Part shown: positions 16,894 to 26,450 of the stretch, piece by piece
How the letters are laid out: each line of letters opens with the position of its first letter
Numbering within the stretch: position 1 is the stretch's first letter
NCBI GenBank assembly: GCA_021732025.1
Contig: JAKFVU010000034.1
Span: 186,001 to 250,000 of the forward strand
Source: Candidatus Obscuribacterales bacterium
Lineage (GTDB): Bacteria > Cyanobacteriota > Vampirovibrionia > Obscuribacterales > Obscuribacteraceae
Direction of reading: 5' to 3'
DNA length: 64,000 bases
Position numbers and translations under genes: made by a program
Notes under the pieces: generated by a model
Databases searched by the model: none
What the model was told of the DNA's origin: nothing
The model's input: only the letters and a program-made list of their open reading frames with translations

Positions 16894-17340
16894 ATGGGCC
16901 CAGAGCAAGCACAAATTCAAACTGCATCTGACGCGCTACTGATGGTCAAGCTTTTACACGCCGGGCTGTCAGTGGCGGGTTTCTCCTTGGGCGTAGCCAT
17001 TCTCTTTTTCTTCCGTCCTGGTATTACCGTGCGAACAGCAATTGTTGCTGCTAGCGCCTTGACATTAGTTAGCTCAATTTTGCTCGGGGGCGACCTTTTC
17101 TCAGTCGTACTGGTAGAAGACCGATTTACTGTATTGCGTCGCCTTGGCTGGTTTGCCCTTGGTTTGTTGTTTGGGGCCGGTCGTGGCGATCGCATTGTTA
17201 ACTGGATTCGGCCACCGGTGATTCCTGTATTTGTTAGTGAACCGGTCTTTGAGTTGAAACCTGAGAACAGTGTCAGTAGTTCAGAGGCTAATTCTGCACC
17301 TAGCCCTACAGCTGAGCCCGAAGCTAGACACGAGCCTTAG
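16894..17340 (+). CDS. Small polytopic membrane protein, unknown
   Basis: The 148-residue protein has three hydrophobic segments (about 22-42, 49-72 and 84-98), followed by a Pro/Ser/Glu-rich C-terminal tail ('NSAPSPTAEPEARHEP'). A basic segment 'GRGDRIVNWIRPP' follows the last helix. No family recognised. It begins at ATG 16894, divergent from the bacterioferritin-like gene. Confidence 0.65.
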   Translation: MGPEQAQIQTASDALLMVKLLHAGLSVAGFSLGVAILFFFRPGITVRTAIVAASALTLVSSILLGGDLFSVVLVEDRFTVLRRLGWFALGLLFGAGRGDRIVNWIRPPVIPVFVSEPVFELKPENSVSSSEANSAPSPTAEPEARHEP

Positions 17341-17429
17341 GCTTAACCTTCAATCTTCGTATTTCCCCCACTGACATGGGTCGTGTTGGGCCGCAATATA
17401 TGTATAGAGAATTACTTATGTAGATTGAA

Positions 17430-19283
17430 GTGAAAGAAACACTGACAGACAAAATAGTAAGCAATATCAATCCTGTCGATTTCGCACAGGGCTTTTATCA
17501 AGGCGCTATTGAGAAACCTGTTAATGCTTTGCGTCAATTGGCCGGGCTCGACAGCGAAGATAAAAAGCAGAAAGTTGATTCTAAGCGCACAATAGCCACC
17601 GAAGCCGGAGCAATTGCCGGACAAATTGTAGACCTGAGTATTTTGGCTATTGCTAGCCATGGCGCCCTTAAGCAAATTATGAAAGAAAGCATCAACGGGG
17701 TAGCTGGCAGCGCCGCGAAGATGTTCTTAGCTGGTGCTATAGACGGCGGTGTGCTCACGACAAGCTCAACTGATAAGGGTTTGCTGCAAGGGCGCTTAGA
17801 AGGAGCAATGGTTTCAGGCACCACCTTTGCCGTTATGGGTGGAGCTAGCAAAGCCTTAGAAGGCGTCAAGCTCATACCAAAAAACGACTTTTTAGCCAAG
17901 AGCTTAAATAGTGCTTTAGCTGGTGGCGCCGGTGGTGTCGCCTCGGCCTACGGTCATGCTTTTACCCAAGAACAGCGTTTGGCTACCGGAGCTGAAGTTC
18001 TCAGCTCTGCTGGGCAGTATGCTGCCTTCGGAGCTGGTTTTCATGCCTTTAACGCTGGTGCAATTAAAGTTGCTAAATTGCCGGCCGTTGAAAGTGCTTA
18101 CTACCGCACAAAATGGAATATTCAAGAAGGTGCTACTGAAGGCAAACGTCTCTACTATGCCACTCTTAACGAGCTGAATTTGCAGCATCCTATTAAGCGG
18201 CTCAGTGATTTTGTCAGTCCAATCAAGCTGCCCGAGCTGCCTAGAGTGGCTCTTACTGCCGAGAATAATCCTGTTAGTGTTTTTGAAAGAGAATATCCAA
18301 AGTACATCAAAAATATGGAAGCACTAGAGAAGCGCTACGAAGCGGCGCCTAGAGGTGAAAAGCACGACGTCTATACCCGGATGGGTGACGAACAAGCTTT
18401 GTTTGCCGAAAAGCTTCTGACAATTTTGCACGGTACTGCAAGTAAGCCCGGCCTAAACTCCTTCAGCAACGCTGAACTAGCTCAAGGGCATAGTATTGAG
18501 CGAGTTGAAGCCATTCGGCAAACTCTCACTGCATCGCTAAAACGCACTGATCACTACTCACCTAGTGCGTTTGAAGAAGGCATGGCCAAGCTCGCACCGC
18601 GCGATATTTCTGGTGAGCATGAGACTTTTAGCATCATCATGGGCTTGAGCAAAGCACGGGAAAGATTTTTCAATTTTGATGAGAGAGCAATGATTGAGAA
18701 GTTATCGCTTCCCGGTGAGCATCATGCAATGTCTAGAACCTACGGTACTCCTACAACTTGGATGCCCTATGAAGCAACGCCCAAATTGACTAATTTGTTT
18801 CATGCAACCGGCTCTCAGGCTCTTCCATCGATTCTTACTGAAGGCAAATTGTTGCCAGCTCGTGAATTACGTTTGCGTGGTATCAAGCAAACAGCAGGTG
18901 AGAGTGCTGACGAACAGTTTGGTCGCAAGGCCATCTCTATGACCCGCAATTTTAGCGAGGCTTTCGCCTATCACCGGCATGGGCACGAGAGTCTTGCTGA
19001 TTTTCCTGTGGTCTTCGGTATCTCACGTGATGTTGTTGCCGGCGCCAAAAGCTGGAACGCTGGCATGTTAGAGCCAGGTGAATTGCTCAGCAATAAGCTC
19101 AATATCGGCGTCGGACTTTTCGAAAAGCTCGGCCTGCGCAAACCCGATATCACCCATATCTTTGTGCCAGATGTGCAAGTGCCCGCAATTAATCGAGCAC
19201 TGGCCACCAATAGAATTGGTGGAGTGAGGGTAGTCGGATTTAACGATATGGACACACCGCAGTGGCAGCCTATATCTCACTAA
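17430..19283 (+). CDS. Large protein with Gly/Ala-rich hydrophobic half and C-terminal ADP-ribosyltransferase-like domain
   Basis: The 617-residue product starts at GTG 17430. Residues about 55-215 are rich in Gly/Ala with several weakly hydrophobic helices ('AGAIAGQIVDLSILAIASHG', 'GGAGGVASAYGHAF'), like glycine-zipper segments that insert into membranes. Residues 280-420 are helical and charged. Residues about 452-605 show an ART-like order: 'LFHATGSQALPSILTEGKLL' (His458, compare H-x-T in PARP, DarT and KptA families), then 'KAISMTRNFSEAFAYH' (a strand with Ser/Thr and a helix), and a last strand 'ITHIFVPDVQVPAINRAL'. The assignment is by pattern only. If right, it is a candidate toxin or effector that modifies a host or own target with ADP-ribose. 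No immunity gene is obvious. Confidence 0.6.
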   Translation: MKETLTDKIVSNINPVDFAQGFYQGAIEKPVNALRQLAGLDSEDKKQKVDSKRTIATEAGAIAGQIVDLSILAIASHGALKQIMKESINGVAGSAAKMFLAGAIDGGVLTTSSTDKGLLQGRLEGAMVSGTTFAVMGGASKALEGVKLIPKNDFLAKSLNSALAGGAGGVASAYGHAFTQEQRLATGAEVLSSAGQYAAFGAGFHAFNAGAIKVAKLPAVESAYYRTKWNIQEGATEGKRLYYATLNELNLQHPIKRLSDFVSPIKLPELPRVALTAENNPVSVFEREYPKYIKNMEALEKRYEAAPRGEKHDVYTRMGDEQALFAEKLLTILHGTASKPGLNSFSNAELAQGHSIERVEAIRQTLTASLKRTDHYSPSAFEEGMAKLAPRDISGEHETFSIIMGLSKARERFFNFDERAMIEKLSLPGEHHAMSRTYGTPTTWMPYEATPKLTNLFHATGSQALPSILTEGKLLPARELRLRGIKQTAGESADEQFGRKAISMTRNFSEAFAYHRHGHESLADFPVVFGISRDVVAGAKSWNAGMLEPGELLSNKLNIGVGLFEKLGLRKPDITHIFVPDVQVPAINRALATNRIGGVRVVGFNDMDTPQWQPISH

Positions 19284-19303
19284 GTCAAAGATCTGACTAG
19301 TTA

Positions 19304-21022
19304 TTAGAGACCGAGGAAGTCTGGTCCACTACCTTGTGCTGTTGGTTTCACTCTGAGATTGACTTCAGGGCAAACGATTTCACAAGTACGGCAATGAACA
19401 CAGTTTTCGAGCGACATACCGTGTTTTCTTACATCTTCAATGATGTCGATGCGGTGAACTTCAGCGGTGCAATCGGAGACGCAAGGAGTGGTCTTGCCGA
19501 GGCTTTCATACTTGCTGATGCACTTAACGCATGTAGAAGCGTTAAATTCATCAATGTGGTTGTTGCCTTCGTGATACTTGGTTGAAGCATAGAAGACCGC
19601 ATCAACTCTTGAGTATATGGTTGATTTATCAAAGTTTTGCGGCTCATCGTACTTAGGTGGAACCCAAGCTGGAACGATGTGTTTGTAGTCTTCTACATAC
19701 TTGATTGGACCGATATCGATTTTGCCTTCAATCAGTGAAAGCGATCTGATACCGTCTTTTGATGCTCCTAGTGGATTCTTGAAACCTACTTTGAGCATGC
19801 CAATCCAGGCGTTCGACTTGTCGATGCTCTTGGCCATGTCTGGCAAGTAGCGTCCCAACAGTTTGGGATTTTCGATAAAGGCCCAGCGGAAATAACGATT
19901 TTTGTAAGACTCTTTGATAACAAAGCCGTCTTCAAGTTCCTTTTGATAAGGAGCCAGAGCAGCTTCTGAAGTGTCGTCTTTGACTAAAGCATCGTGGAGA
20001 ACTTTGGCGGCGACATAGCCACATTCCATGGCTCGGTCAACACCAGCTAGATACTTAACGTCGAGAGTGCCTAGAGCGTCGCCCATGAGCAATGCGCCAG
20101 GGACATAGAATTTCTTGGGCAAGCTGTAATAGCCGCCTTCAGGAAGCAAGGCTGCACCGTACTTGAGCAACTTGCCACCAGCAATCATTTTTTGAATAAA
20201 TGGATGCTTCTTGTACTCTTGCAGCTTTTGCTGTGGATTCATATTTGGATCTTGGCTATCGAGGCTGATTACCATACCAATAGTCAATTTGCTGTCTTTC
20301 ATGCCATAAACGAAGCCACCACCAAAGGTGCCATCAAGCAAGGGGTAGCCGAGAGTATGCCAGACTTTTCCTTCTACACTTTCGTTTAATTGCCAAACTT
20401 CTTTGACACCAACTGACCAAATTTGTGGATTGTCGCGCAGCTTGAAGTGGTCGACCACATCTCTTGAAATAAAGCCTTTGTCGCCGAAACAAGTAAACTT
20501 GCCGTAGACATAATCTTCTTCAGACTTAGGCTCTTCAGTAACAGCCACGCCTGCTACCCGGCCGTTCTCGAAAGCAACAGCGTGGGCGGCAAAGCCCGTG
20601 AAAAGATCGATGGTGACGTTTGGAACTTCTTTAGCTTTCTCTTGAACTTGATTGGCCATCCAATTAACGACATAGCTCAAGGTCAAAACCAAATAGCCAG
20701 TTTTGTCAAAAGACTTAGGATAGAGCTTGTGGGGAATGTCCCATTTCTTCTCAGCACCAAGTACTGAAAATTCTGATTCAGTACAAGTGGCTTCGATGGG
20801 GAAACCTAGCTCTTTATAGTTGGGCCATACTTTTTCAATTACGTGCGGGTTAGATACCGCGCCGCTCATAATATGGGCGCCGAAATCTTTGCTCTTCTCA
20901 AGAATAGCAATAGTGTATTGCTTCTCGCTGCCCTTGGCTAATTCAAGGAAACGATAAGCGAGAGTGAGGTTGGATGGGCTACCACCAACTAGAAGTAGGT
21001 CATACTCAATGCGATCCGACAA
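19304..21022 (-). CDS. Electron transfer flavoprotein:quinone oxidoreductase (FixC/ETF-QO family)
   Basis: The 572-residue protein matches ETF-QO along its length ('LEKSKDFGAHIMSGAVSNP', 'GYVAAKVLHDAL') and ends with a ferredoxin-like CxxCxxCxxxCP motif (C541, C544, C547, C551). It passes electrons from ETF to the quinone pool at the membrane. Two oddities: the N-terminal dinucleotide motif reads VGGSPSN rather than GxGxxG, and four extra cysteines (C498, C501, C514, C518) precede the usual cluster. Start is TTG at 21022, 17 bases inside etfA. With etfB and etfA it forms one operon, probably accepting electrons from acyl-CoA dehydrogenases encoded elsewhere. Confidence 0.9.
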   Translation of the reverse strand: MSDRIEYDLLLVGGSPSNLTLAYRFLELAKGSEKQYTIAILEKSKDFGAHIMSGAVSNPHVIEKVWPNYKELGFPIEATCTESEFSVLGAEKKWDIPHKLYPKSFDKTGYLVLTLSYVVNWMANQVQEKAKEVPNVTIDLFTGFAAHAVAFENGRVAGVAVTEEPKSEEDYVYGKFTCFGDKGFISRDVVDHFKLRDNPQIWSVGVKEVWQLNESVEGKVWHTLGYPLLDGTFGGGFVYGMKDSKLTIGMVISLDSQDPNMNPQQKLQEYKKHPFIQKMIAGGKLLKYGAALLPEGGYYSLPKKFYVPGALLMGDALGTLDVKYLAGVDRAMECGYVAAKVLHDALVKDDTSEAALAPYQKELEDGFVIKESYKNRYFRWAFIENPKLLGRYLPDMAKSIDKSNAWIGMLKVGFKNPLGASKDGIRSLSLIEGKIDIGPIKYVEDYKHIVPAWVPPKYDEPQNFDKSTIYSRVDAVFYASTKYHEGNNHIDEFNASTCVKCISKYESLGKTTPCVSDCTAEVHRIDIIEDVRKHGMSLENCVHCRTCEIVCPEVNLRVKPTAQGSGPDFLGL

Positions 21023-22115
21023 CTGCCTCGACCCCCTTTCCTGACTGAATTTCTTTGAACTGTTTGATCATTTCTGGAACGATCTGATAGATGTCACCAA
21101 CTATGCCATGGTGGGCAAATTTGAAGATTGGCGAGTCTGGATCTTTGTTAATGGCAATGATCATGCCAGATTTGGACATACCGACGCGGTGTTGGATTGC
21201 TCCAGAGATACCGCAGGCAATGTAGAGTTTTGGTCTTACTGTTTTACCAGTTTGGCCAACTTGGTGTTGATAAGGAATCCAGCCAAGGTCCACAACCTTT
21301 CTAGAAGCTCCAATGGCAGAGTTCTCAAAAGTATCGGCCAGTTGTCTCAGCAGGTCAAAACCATCGGCACTACCAAGGCCATAGCCACCACCAATGATGA
21401 CATCGGCTTCAGTCAACTTGATGCCTTTAGAAATTTCTCTTACTGTATCGGCCACAATTAAGCGATGATCTTCAGGTATAAGCTTGACTGGAATAGCGGT
21501 AATTTTGCCTTTGCGGCCGGCCTCATGCTTGTTCGGAGTCATTACTCCAGGACGAGTGGTGGCCATCTGTGGATTTTTCCATGGTCCTAGAATTCTTGCT
21601 TTCAAGCTTTCGCCGAAACTAGGTCTAATGGCATAGAGACAGTTTGGATAAAGACCGATTTTTGATGGGTCTACTTTGTTCTTGTGCTCGTATGGTCCGA
21701 TATCGAGTTCGGTGCAATCGGCCGTTAGGCCGGTCTCGAAGTGCGCTGAAATACGCGGTGCCAGGTCACGACCCGTGGTGGTTGAACCAAGCAAACAAGT
21801 GTGAGGAGGTTCAGGCAGCGAGTCGAGGAAGTCGACAACTACTCTCCTGTAGGGCAGTGTGCGGTAGGAGAAAAGCTCTTTATCGTCGGCTACAAAAACT
21901 TCGTCGGCGCCGGCTTCGATCAACTTTTGCGGCATGTCACCTAAGTTGTAGCCTAGTACTAGGCACTTAAGATTGCGTTCCATCTTGTCGGCAAGAAGAC
22001 GCCCGGCACCAAGTAACTCAAGGGTCACCGGCTGGAGGTCTCCTAAGATTTGCTCGGCAATGACAAGCACATCTCCCTTAGGACAAAAGGCTGATACGTC
22101 AGGCTGTTCACTCAT
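21006..22115 (-). CDS. etfA: Electron transfer flavoprotein alpha subunit
   Basis: The 369-residue protein has the EtfA layout: N-terminal alpha/beta domain ('DVLVIAEQILGDLQPVTLEL') and the C-terminal FAD-binding domain with 'DLGWIPYQHQVGQTGKTVRP', 'YIACGISGAIQHRVGM' and 'IFKFAHHGIVGD'. These residues hold FAD in the dimer with EtfB. It is somewhat longer than the usual 310-340 residues, with an insertion around residues 165-200. Gap to etfB is 27 bases; the ETF-QO gene overlaps its 3' end. Confidence 0.96.
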   Translation of the reverse strand: MSEQPDVSAFCPKGDVLVIAEQILGDLQPVTLELLGAGRLLADKMERNLKCLVLGYNLGDMPQKLIEAGADEVFVADDKELFSYRTLPYRRVVVDFLDSLPEPPHTCLLGSTTTGRDLAPRISAHFETGLTADCTELDIGPYEHKNKVDPSKIGLYPNCLYAIRPSFGESLKARILGPWKNPQMATTRPGVMTPNKHEAGRKGKITAIPVKLIPEDHRLIVADTVREISKGIKLTEADVIIGGGYGLGSADGFDLLRQLADTFENSAIGASRKVVDLGWIPYQHQVGQTGKTVRPKLYIACGISGAIQHRVGMSKSGMIIAINKDPDSPIFKFAHHGIVGDIYQIVPEMIKQFKEIQSGKGVEAVVGSH

Positions 22116-22142
22116 TTCTTTGTCTACTTATTTACTTACAAA

Positions 22143-22985
22143 CTACTTACTAGAGCCAACTAAAAACTGATTGAGGTCGCTTGCTTTGAGTACATCAGCT
22201 ACCAATTCGTGAGCTGATTGACCTTCGTGCATTTTGCAACTGCCACCAAGTTCTCCTACTTTTTCTGTCGCGGCAACAATTGTTGGAGAACCTTTAAGGC
22301 CCGTGCGCTCTGGGTCAGCGCTTACAAGATCTAGGTCAATAGTGTGAATGAATTTCTTCAATTCATCTTGGTCTCTAGCCAAGCGTCTAACTCTCCAAGC
22401 ACCTCTGAATGATTTGTATTCAAGAGGATGGTAGGAGTTGGCAACTGTAATAAGCAGAGGCGTTTCCGCTACAACTTTCTGGTAGCCGCCTTCAATAATT
22501 CTGCGAGCGTGCACTTTGCCGTCTTCCATGTGGAAGTCTTCGCAGTAAGTGACTTGAGGCAAGCCTAGGCGTTCAGCTATTTGCGGGCCTACTTGGGCGG
22601 TGTCGCCGTCTGTGGTCTGCAGTCCGCAGAAGATCAAATCGGGCTTGCCGATGTAGTTGAGTACTTTGTGCAGGGCATAGGCAGTTGCCAGGGTATCGGA
22701 GGCAGCCAGTCTGCGGTCTGATAACAAATAGGCTTCGTCAACGCCGTGCTCAAGGCACTCGAGCAAGATTTCAACTGCCGGTGGCGGCCCCATTGAAATG
22801 GCTGTGACTTTGCCGCCATATGACCTCTTGGCGTGCAAGGCAGCTTGCAATGCAAAGCGATCAAAGGGGTTGAGCATGCGTTTAGCTTTTGCTCTATCGA
22901 TGGTGCCATCAGGGTTGAGACCGGCTTTAGAGCCAGTGTCTGGAACCTGCTTCACCAAAACGTAAATGTTTAAACCGCCCGACAT
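22143..22985 (-). CDS. etfB: Electron transfer flavoprotein beta subunit
   Basis: The 280-residue protein is a typical EtfB: 'IYVLVKQVPDTGSKAGLNPD', 'LNPFDRFALQAALHAK', 'CGLQTTDGDTAQVGPQIAER' and 'AETPLLITVANSYHPLEYKS'. EtfB binds AMP and pairs with EtfA to carry electrons from flavin dehydrogenases. ATG at 22985 follows AGAAGG. It is the first gene of the operon. Confidence 0.96.
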   Translation of the reverse strand: MSGGLNIYVLVKQVPDTGSKAGLNPDGTIDRAKAKRMLNPFDRFALQAALHAKRSYGGKVTAISMGPPPAVEILLECLEHGVDEAYLLSDRRLAASDTLATAYALHKVLNYIGKPDLIFCGLQTTDGDTAQVGPQIAERLGLPQVTYCEDFHMEDGKVHARRIIEGGYQKVVAETPLLITVANSYHPLEYKSFRGAWRVRRLARDQDELKKFIHTIDLDLVSADPERTGLKGSPTIVAATEKVGELGGSCKMHEGQSAHELVADVLKASDLNQFLVGSSK

Positions 22986-23246
22986 ATTACCTTCTGGGTA
23001 TCCTTAACTCAAAGATTCTACCTACATATGGCTGAAGCTTTCCCATTTGTTAATAAGAGATAGAGTCTACTTAACGAAAGCTCTTTATATCAGGGGTAGT
23101 TTGACTCTTTATTTCTTGTCGCTGTGCATTCTCAATTGTTTCTTTATATGGAAATCTCTATTACTTCAGATTATCCTTAGCTCACCTTGCAATTACCCGT
23201 TCCCTGTCAGCTTTTCAAGAGCTGTGGGGCGAAAATAGAGATAAAT

Positions 23247-25163
23247 ATGACTGCACATTCATTTACTACAGCTAGGCCTGTGACTAAAACCAAGAATAAG
23301 ACCATTCTTCTTTCTTTATCGGTCGCTATCGCGCAGATTAGTTTGAGTTTTGGCTTTGCTCCTAGCTTTCCTGCTTACGGGCAAGTGCAAGTGCAAGTGA
23401 TCAAAATGGGCCGGGGCAAGAGCGCGAACGAAAGTACAAAGGAAAGTCCAAAGGAGAGTCCTAAAGAAAGTTCGCAGGCCTTGCTGGCCAGATACAATCA
23501 ATTGGTCGATCAATATTTTGCCAGCGCCTTTGCTTTTGCTCCTAGTTGGGGCACGCAGGTTGGCTTCCACCAATATGATAAAGAACTAGAGGATCTCTCA
23601 GCGGCGTCTTTGAAAAAAAATGAGGCTACTCTCATTGAGTATCGTCGTCAGTTTTCTGATCCGACCTTTAAGCAATTGCCTCGGGCTGAGCGTCTTGACC
23701 TATCGATGGTGCAGGCCAATATTTCGGCCAGTTTGCTTGATTTGCAAGAACTACATTCGCTCAATCGCGATCCTGATCGTTACCCATCTCTCATCGCTGA
23801 TAGTGTCTTTTCGTTAGCCAAGCGTAACTTTGCTCCAGTTGATGAGCGTTTGGCCTCGGTAATTAGCAGAATTGAAAAAGCACCGGCTTTACTCACTGCT
23901 GGTCGAGAAAATATTCAACCAAATATAGTGCCAGCTATATATGCAGAAGTCGCCTTAGAGCAGCTGCCCGGTACAATCGAGTTGTTTAAAACCACTATTC
24001 CGGCAGCGTTTTCTACAGCCAGTCCGCAGCTCAAAGAAAAGTTTGCCACGGCCAATGCCAAACTAATTGCTGAGCTAATCAGTTACCAAACATTTGTCAA
24101 AGAACAAGTCTTACCAAATGCCCGTGGCCAATTTGCCATAGGCGAGGCAGCCTACTGCAAAAAATTGGCATATGACGAAATGGAAGAGGAAAAACTTGAT
24201 GTAATTCTGGCCAATGGCTACAAAGAGTTGCGTAGGCTGCAAGCTCGTTTCAAGCAATTAGCCCATGAGATTAATCCAAAAATTAGTGCCCTTGAGTGTT
24301 TTGAGAGTATTGCCAGTGATCATCCTGAGCCGGCCAAACTAGTTTCTTCAACCGCCAATGTCTTAGATCGCATTGCTGCCTATATCGAAGAAAAGAAAAT
24401 TGTCACCATTCCATCGAAAGATAGGGTGACTGTGGCTGAGAGCCCATCGTTTATGCGCGCTCTCACCTTTGCCTCGATGGATACGCCTGGGCCATATGAA
24501 GATGCAGCTAAAGAAGCTTTTTATTACGTCACACCAGTAGAGAGTGACTGGGATAAGAAGCGAGTGGAAGAACATATGCGCTTCTTTAGTTATGCTGATT
24601 TGCTCAACACCAGCGTGCATGAGGCGTATCCTGGCCACTATGTGCAGTTTCTTTGGGTTAAGCATGCACCGTCAAAAGTGCGCAAATTATTGGGCTGCTC
24701 ATCGAACGCTGAAGGTTGGGCACATTATTGCGAGCAATTGATGATCGAACAAGGCCTGCCGGCCAGTGATTCTGCTGCTAAAGATAAGAGTCCTGAAGAG
24801 AAGAAACTTGAACAAGAGAAACTTGAACTAGTGCAGATTCACGATGCCTTGCTGCGTGTCTGCCGATATATAGTTGGCATCGAGATGCATACCCGTGGCC
24901 TCTCCTATGATAAGGGCCGTGAGTTCTTTATCAAAGAAGGGTTCATGGAAAAAGCTAACGCTGAGCGTGAAACCAAACGTGGTACTAAGGATCCAACCTA
25001 CTTGGTTTACACATTAGGCAAACTCAAAATTATTGCTTTGAAGGAAGAGTACAAAGCCAAAATGGGTGCCAACTTCAATCAACAAGATTTTCATGATCGC
25101 TTTTTAAAAACTGGCTTCCCCCCTCTAAAAATAGTGCGTACTGAAGTACTAGATTTAGACTGA
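23247..25163 (+). CDS. DUF885-family exported metallopeptidase-like protein
   Basis: I use ATG at 23247, which gives a clean signal peptide (basic start, hydrophobic 'ILLSLSVAIAQISLSFGFA', then 'FPAYGQ'); an upstream in-frame start adds an implausible stretch. The roughly 638-residue protein shows DUF885 landmarks: 'SWGTQVGFHQYDKELEDLS', 'VHEAYPGHYVQFLWV' (an HExxPGH zinc-type motif) and 'EGWAHYCEQLMIEQGL', where the Glu is the likely third ligand. DUF885 proteins are believed to be periplasmic zinc peptidases, but substrates are not established. A Ser/Glu/Lys repeat (KESPKESPKES) links the signal to the domain. Confidence 0.87.
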   Translation: MTAHSFTTARPVTKTKNKTILLSLSVAIAQISLSFGFAPSFPAYGQVQVQVIKMGRGKSANESTKESPKESPKESSQALLARYNQLVDQYFASAFAFAPSWGTQVGFHQYDKELEDLSAASLKKNEATLIEYRRQFSDPTFKQLPRAERLDLSMVQANISASLLDLQELHSLNRDPDRYPSLIADSVFSLAKRNFAPVDERLASVISRIEKAPALLTAGRENIQPNIVPAIYAEVALEQLPGTIELFKTTIPAAFSTASPQLKEKFATANAKLIAELISYQTFVKEQVLPNARGQFAIGEAAYCKKLAYDEMEEEKLDVILANGYKELRRLQARFKQLAHEINPKISALECFESIASDHPEPAKLVSSTANVLDRIAAYIEEKKIVTIPSKDRVTVAESPSFMRALTFASMDTPGPYEDAAKEAFYYVTPVESDWDKKRVEEHMRFFSYADLLNTSVHEAYPGHYVQFLWVKHAPSKVRKLLGCSSNAEGWAHYCEQLMIEQGLPASDSAAKDKSPEEKKLEQEKLELVQIHDALLRVCRYIVGIEMHTRGLSYDKGREFFIKEGFMEKANAERETKRGTKDPTYLVYTLGKLKIIALKEEYKAKMGANFNQQDFHDRFLKTGFPPLKIVRTEVLDLD

Positions 25164-25265
25164 TGTTCTAGATTTAAACTGAGTTTAGATTTGCCCGTCT
25201 AAAGCTAGTGGAAACAAAACATTGAGGCTGTCGTCGAAGTGTTCATCTGTTGAAGAGAGGATGTA

Positions 25266-25787
25266 ATGAAGCAAAAATCAAAAAACTTGTTTGTTCGAGC
25301 TTTACTACTTATAGCTAGTTCAACAGCTCTTGCAGGCGGCATAGTTGGTGCCATTGTTACTTTTCCTGGCACAGTGTCTGGTGGCCATTCGGCAGCGGCA
25401 TTCAATCTGGGTGTGGGCTGGAAGGCTAGTCTTGACAGTGCCTTGAGCGAGGCAAAAGAAAAGCAGAAGTATGTGCTTGCTGATGTGTATACCGATTGGT
25501 GCGGTTGGTGCAAAAAGCTCGATAAAGACACATTTCAAGACGACCAAATGGTCAAATATCTAAAAGGCAAATTTATTTGCGTCAAGCTTAATGCTGAAGG
25601 TTCAAAAGAAGGCAAGGCAGCGGCTAAGAAGTATCACGTGCATGGTTTTCCTTGCTCGCTTGTTTTCAACACTGAAGGCAAGTTCATTGGTCGCTTGAGC
25701 GGATATATGGAGCCCGATAAATTTCAGAGCGCTCTAGAAGACCTAATTGCTCACCCTACTGCCGCTGCTGAAGACGAAGAGAAATAA
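25266..25787 (+). CDS. Membrane-anchored thioredoxin-like protein
   Basis: The 173-residue protein has an N-terminal membrane segment (about 10-38) and a thioredoxin fold of the thioredoxin_7/DUF255-like type. The active site is 'DWCGWCKKLDKDTF' (CxxC = CGWC), and 'HVHGFPCSLVFNTEG' carries the cis-Pro region, with Pro in GFPC. It probably acts outside the cytoplasm on disulfides of exported proteins. The C-terminus is acidic. It ends before a strong terminator and may be co-transcribed with the DUF885 gene 102 bases upstream. Confidence 0.88.
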   Translation: MKQKSKNLFVRALLLIASSTALAGGIVGAIVTFPGTVSGGHSAAAFNLGVGWKASLDSALSEAKEKQKYVLADVYTDWCGWCKKLDKDTFQDDQMVKYLKGKFICVKLNAEGSKEGKAAAKKYHVHGFPCSLVFNTEGKFIGRLSGYMEPDKFQSALEDLIAHPTAAAEDEEK

Positions 25788-25807
25788 ATCAATTAGTTAC
25801 TAATAAG

Positions 25808-25835
25808 AAAGGCTCACCTTGGTGAGCCTTTTCTT
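25808..25835. terminator. Terminator after the thioredoxin-like gene
   Basis: AAAGGCTCACC (25808-25818) and GGTGAGCCTTT (25821-25831) form an 11-pair stem with a two-base centre, followed by TCTTC. It lies between convergent genes and can act on both strands. Confidence 0.85.
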
Positions 25836-25883
25836 CAAATTGCAAACGTCAGCCTAAATCTGAAAATCGATCTCTAAGCCATT

Positions 25884-26225
25884 CTAGTTGGGTTGTATCA
25901 CTTGATACATGGTTTCAAGGGCACAAGGACCGTTGCCGCAGTTGCGAATGAAGTCTTGAGCAAGATTGCGAATATTATTCATGTCTTTGAGATTAGGCAT
26001 AAATCCGAAGCGCATGGCCTTCGAATTGGCTAACAGGTGTCTAACGAAGCGCAATCCCGCTTCAGTGGTTTCGTGGTTATCTGGGCCACCGCTACCCATG
26101 ACGATTGTTTCTACAACTGTATTCTCGATAGCACTCTCTATGGCATTTATTTGAGCGCTTACCCGGCTATTGAGGTGGCCGAGGTCAAAATCGATGTGTT
26201 CGAAAGATGCTGGATCGAAATTCAT
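25884..26225 (-). CDS. Small protein of unknown function
   Basis: This encodes 113 residues from ATG 26225, which has AAGGAA at good spacing; a longer frame to 26303 lacks one. The protein is soluble and mainly helical with 'FEHIDFDLGHLNSRVSAQIN', a Gly-rich turn 'VMGSGGPDNHETT' and a C-terminal 'NCGNGPCALETMYQ' with two cysteines. I do not recognise a family. It is divergent from tdh across about 225 bases. Confidence 0.6.
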   Translation of the reverse strand: MNFDPASFEHIDFDLGHLNSRVSAQINAIESAIENTVVETIVMGSGGPDNHETTEAGLRFVRHLLANSKAMRFGFMPNLKDMNNIRNLAQDFIRNCGNGPCALETMYQVIQPN

Positions 26226-26450
26226 TGCTTGTTCCTTTTCTGAATAATGAAGAAATTGTTGAGGTGATGCAATTACTGTAGGTGCCGAGAACATCCTTGG
26301 CAACTAAAGAAACGCTAAGGGACTATATCAGCGCTGAATAAGGGGGGTGAAAATACGGTAAATAGCACGTCAATCAACGGCTTGAGCTTTACCTGTGATG
26401 TGAAGTAAATTTGTTTGCGTTTCAATCTGTAAACCGAAAAGGCGTATTTC

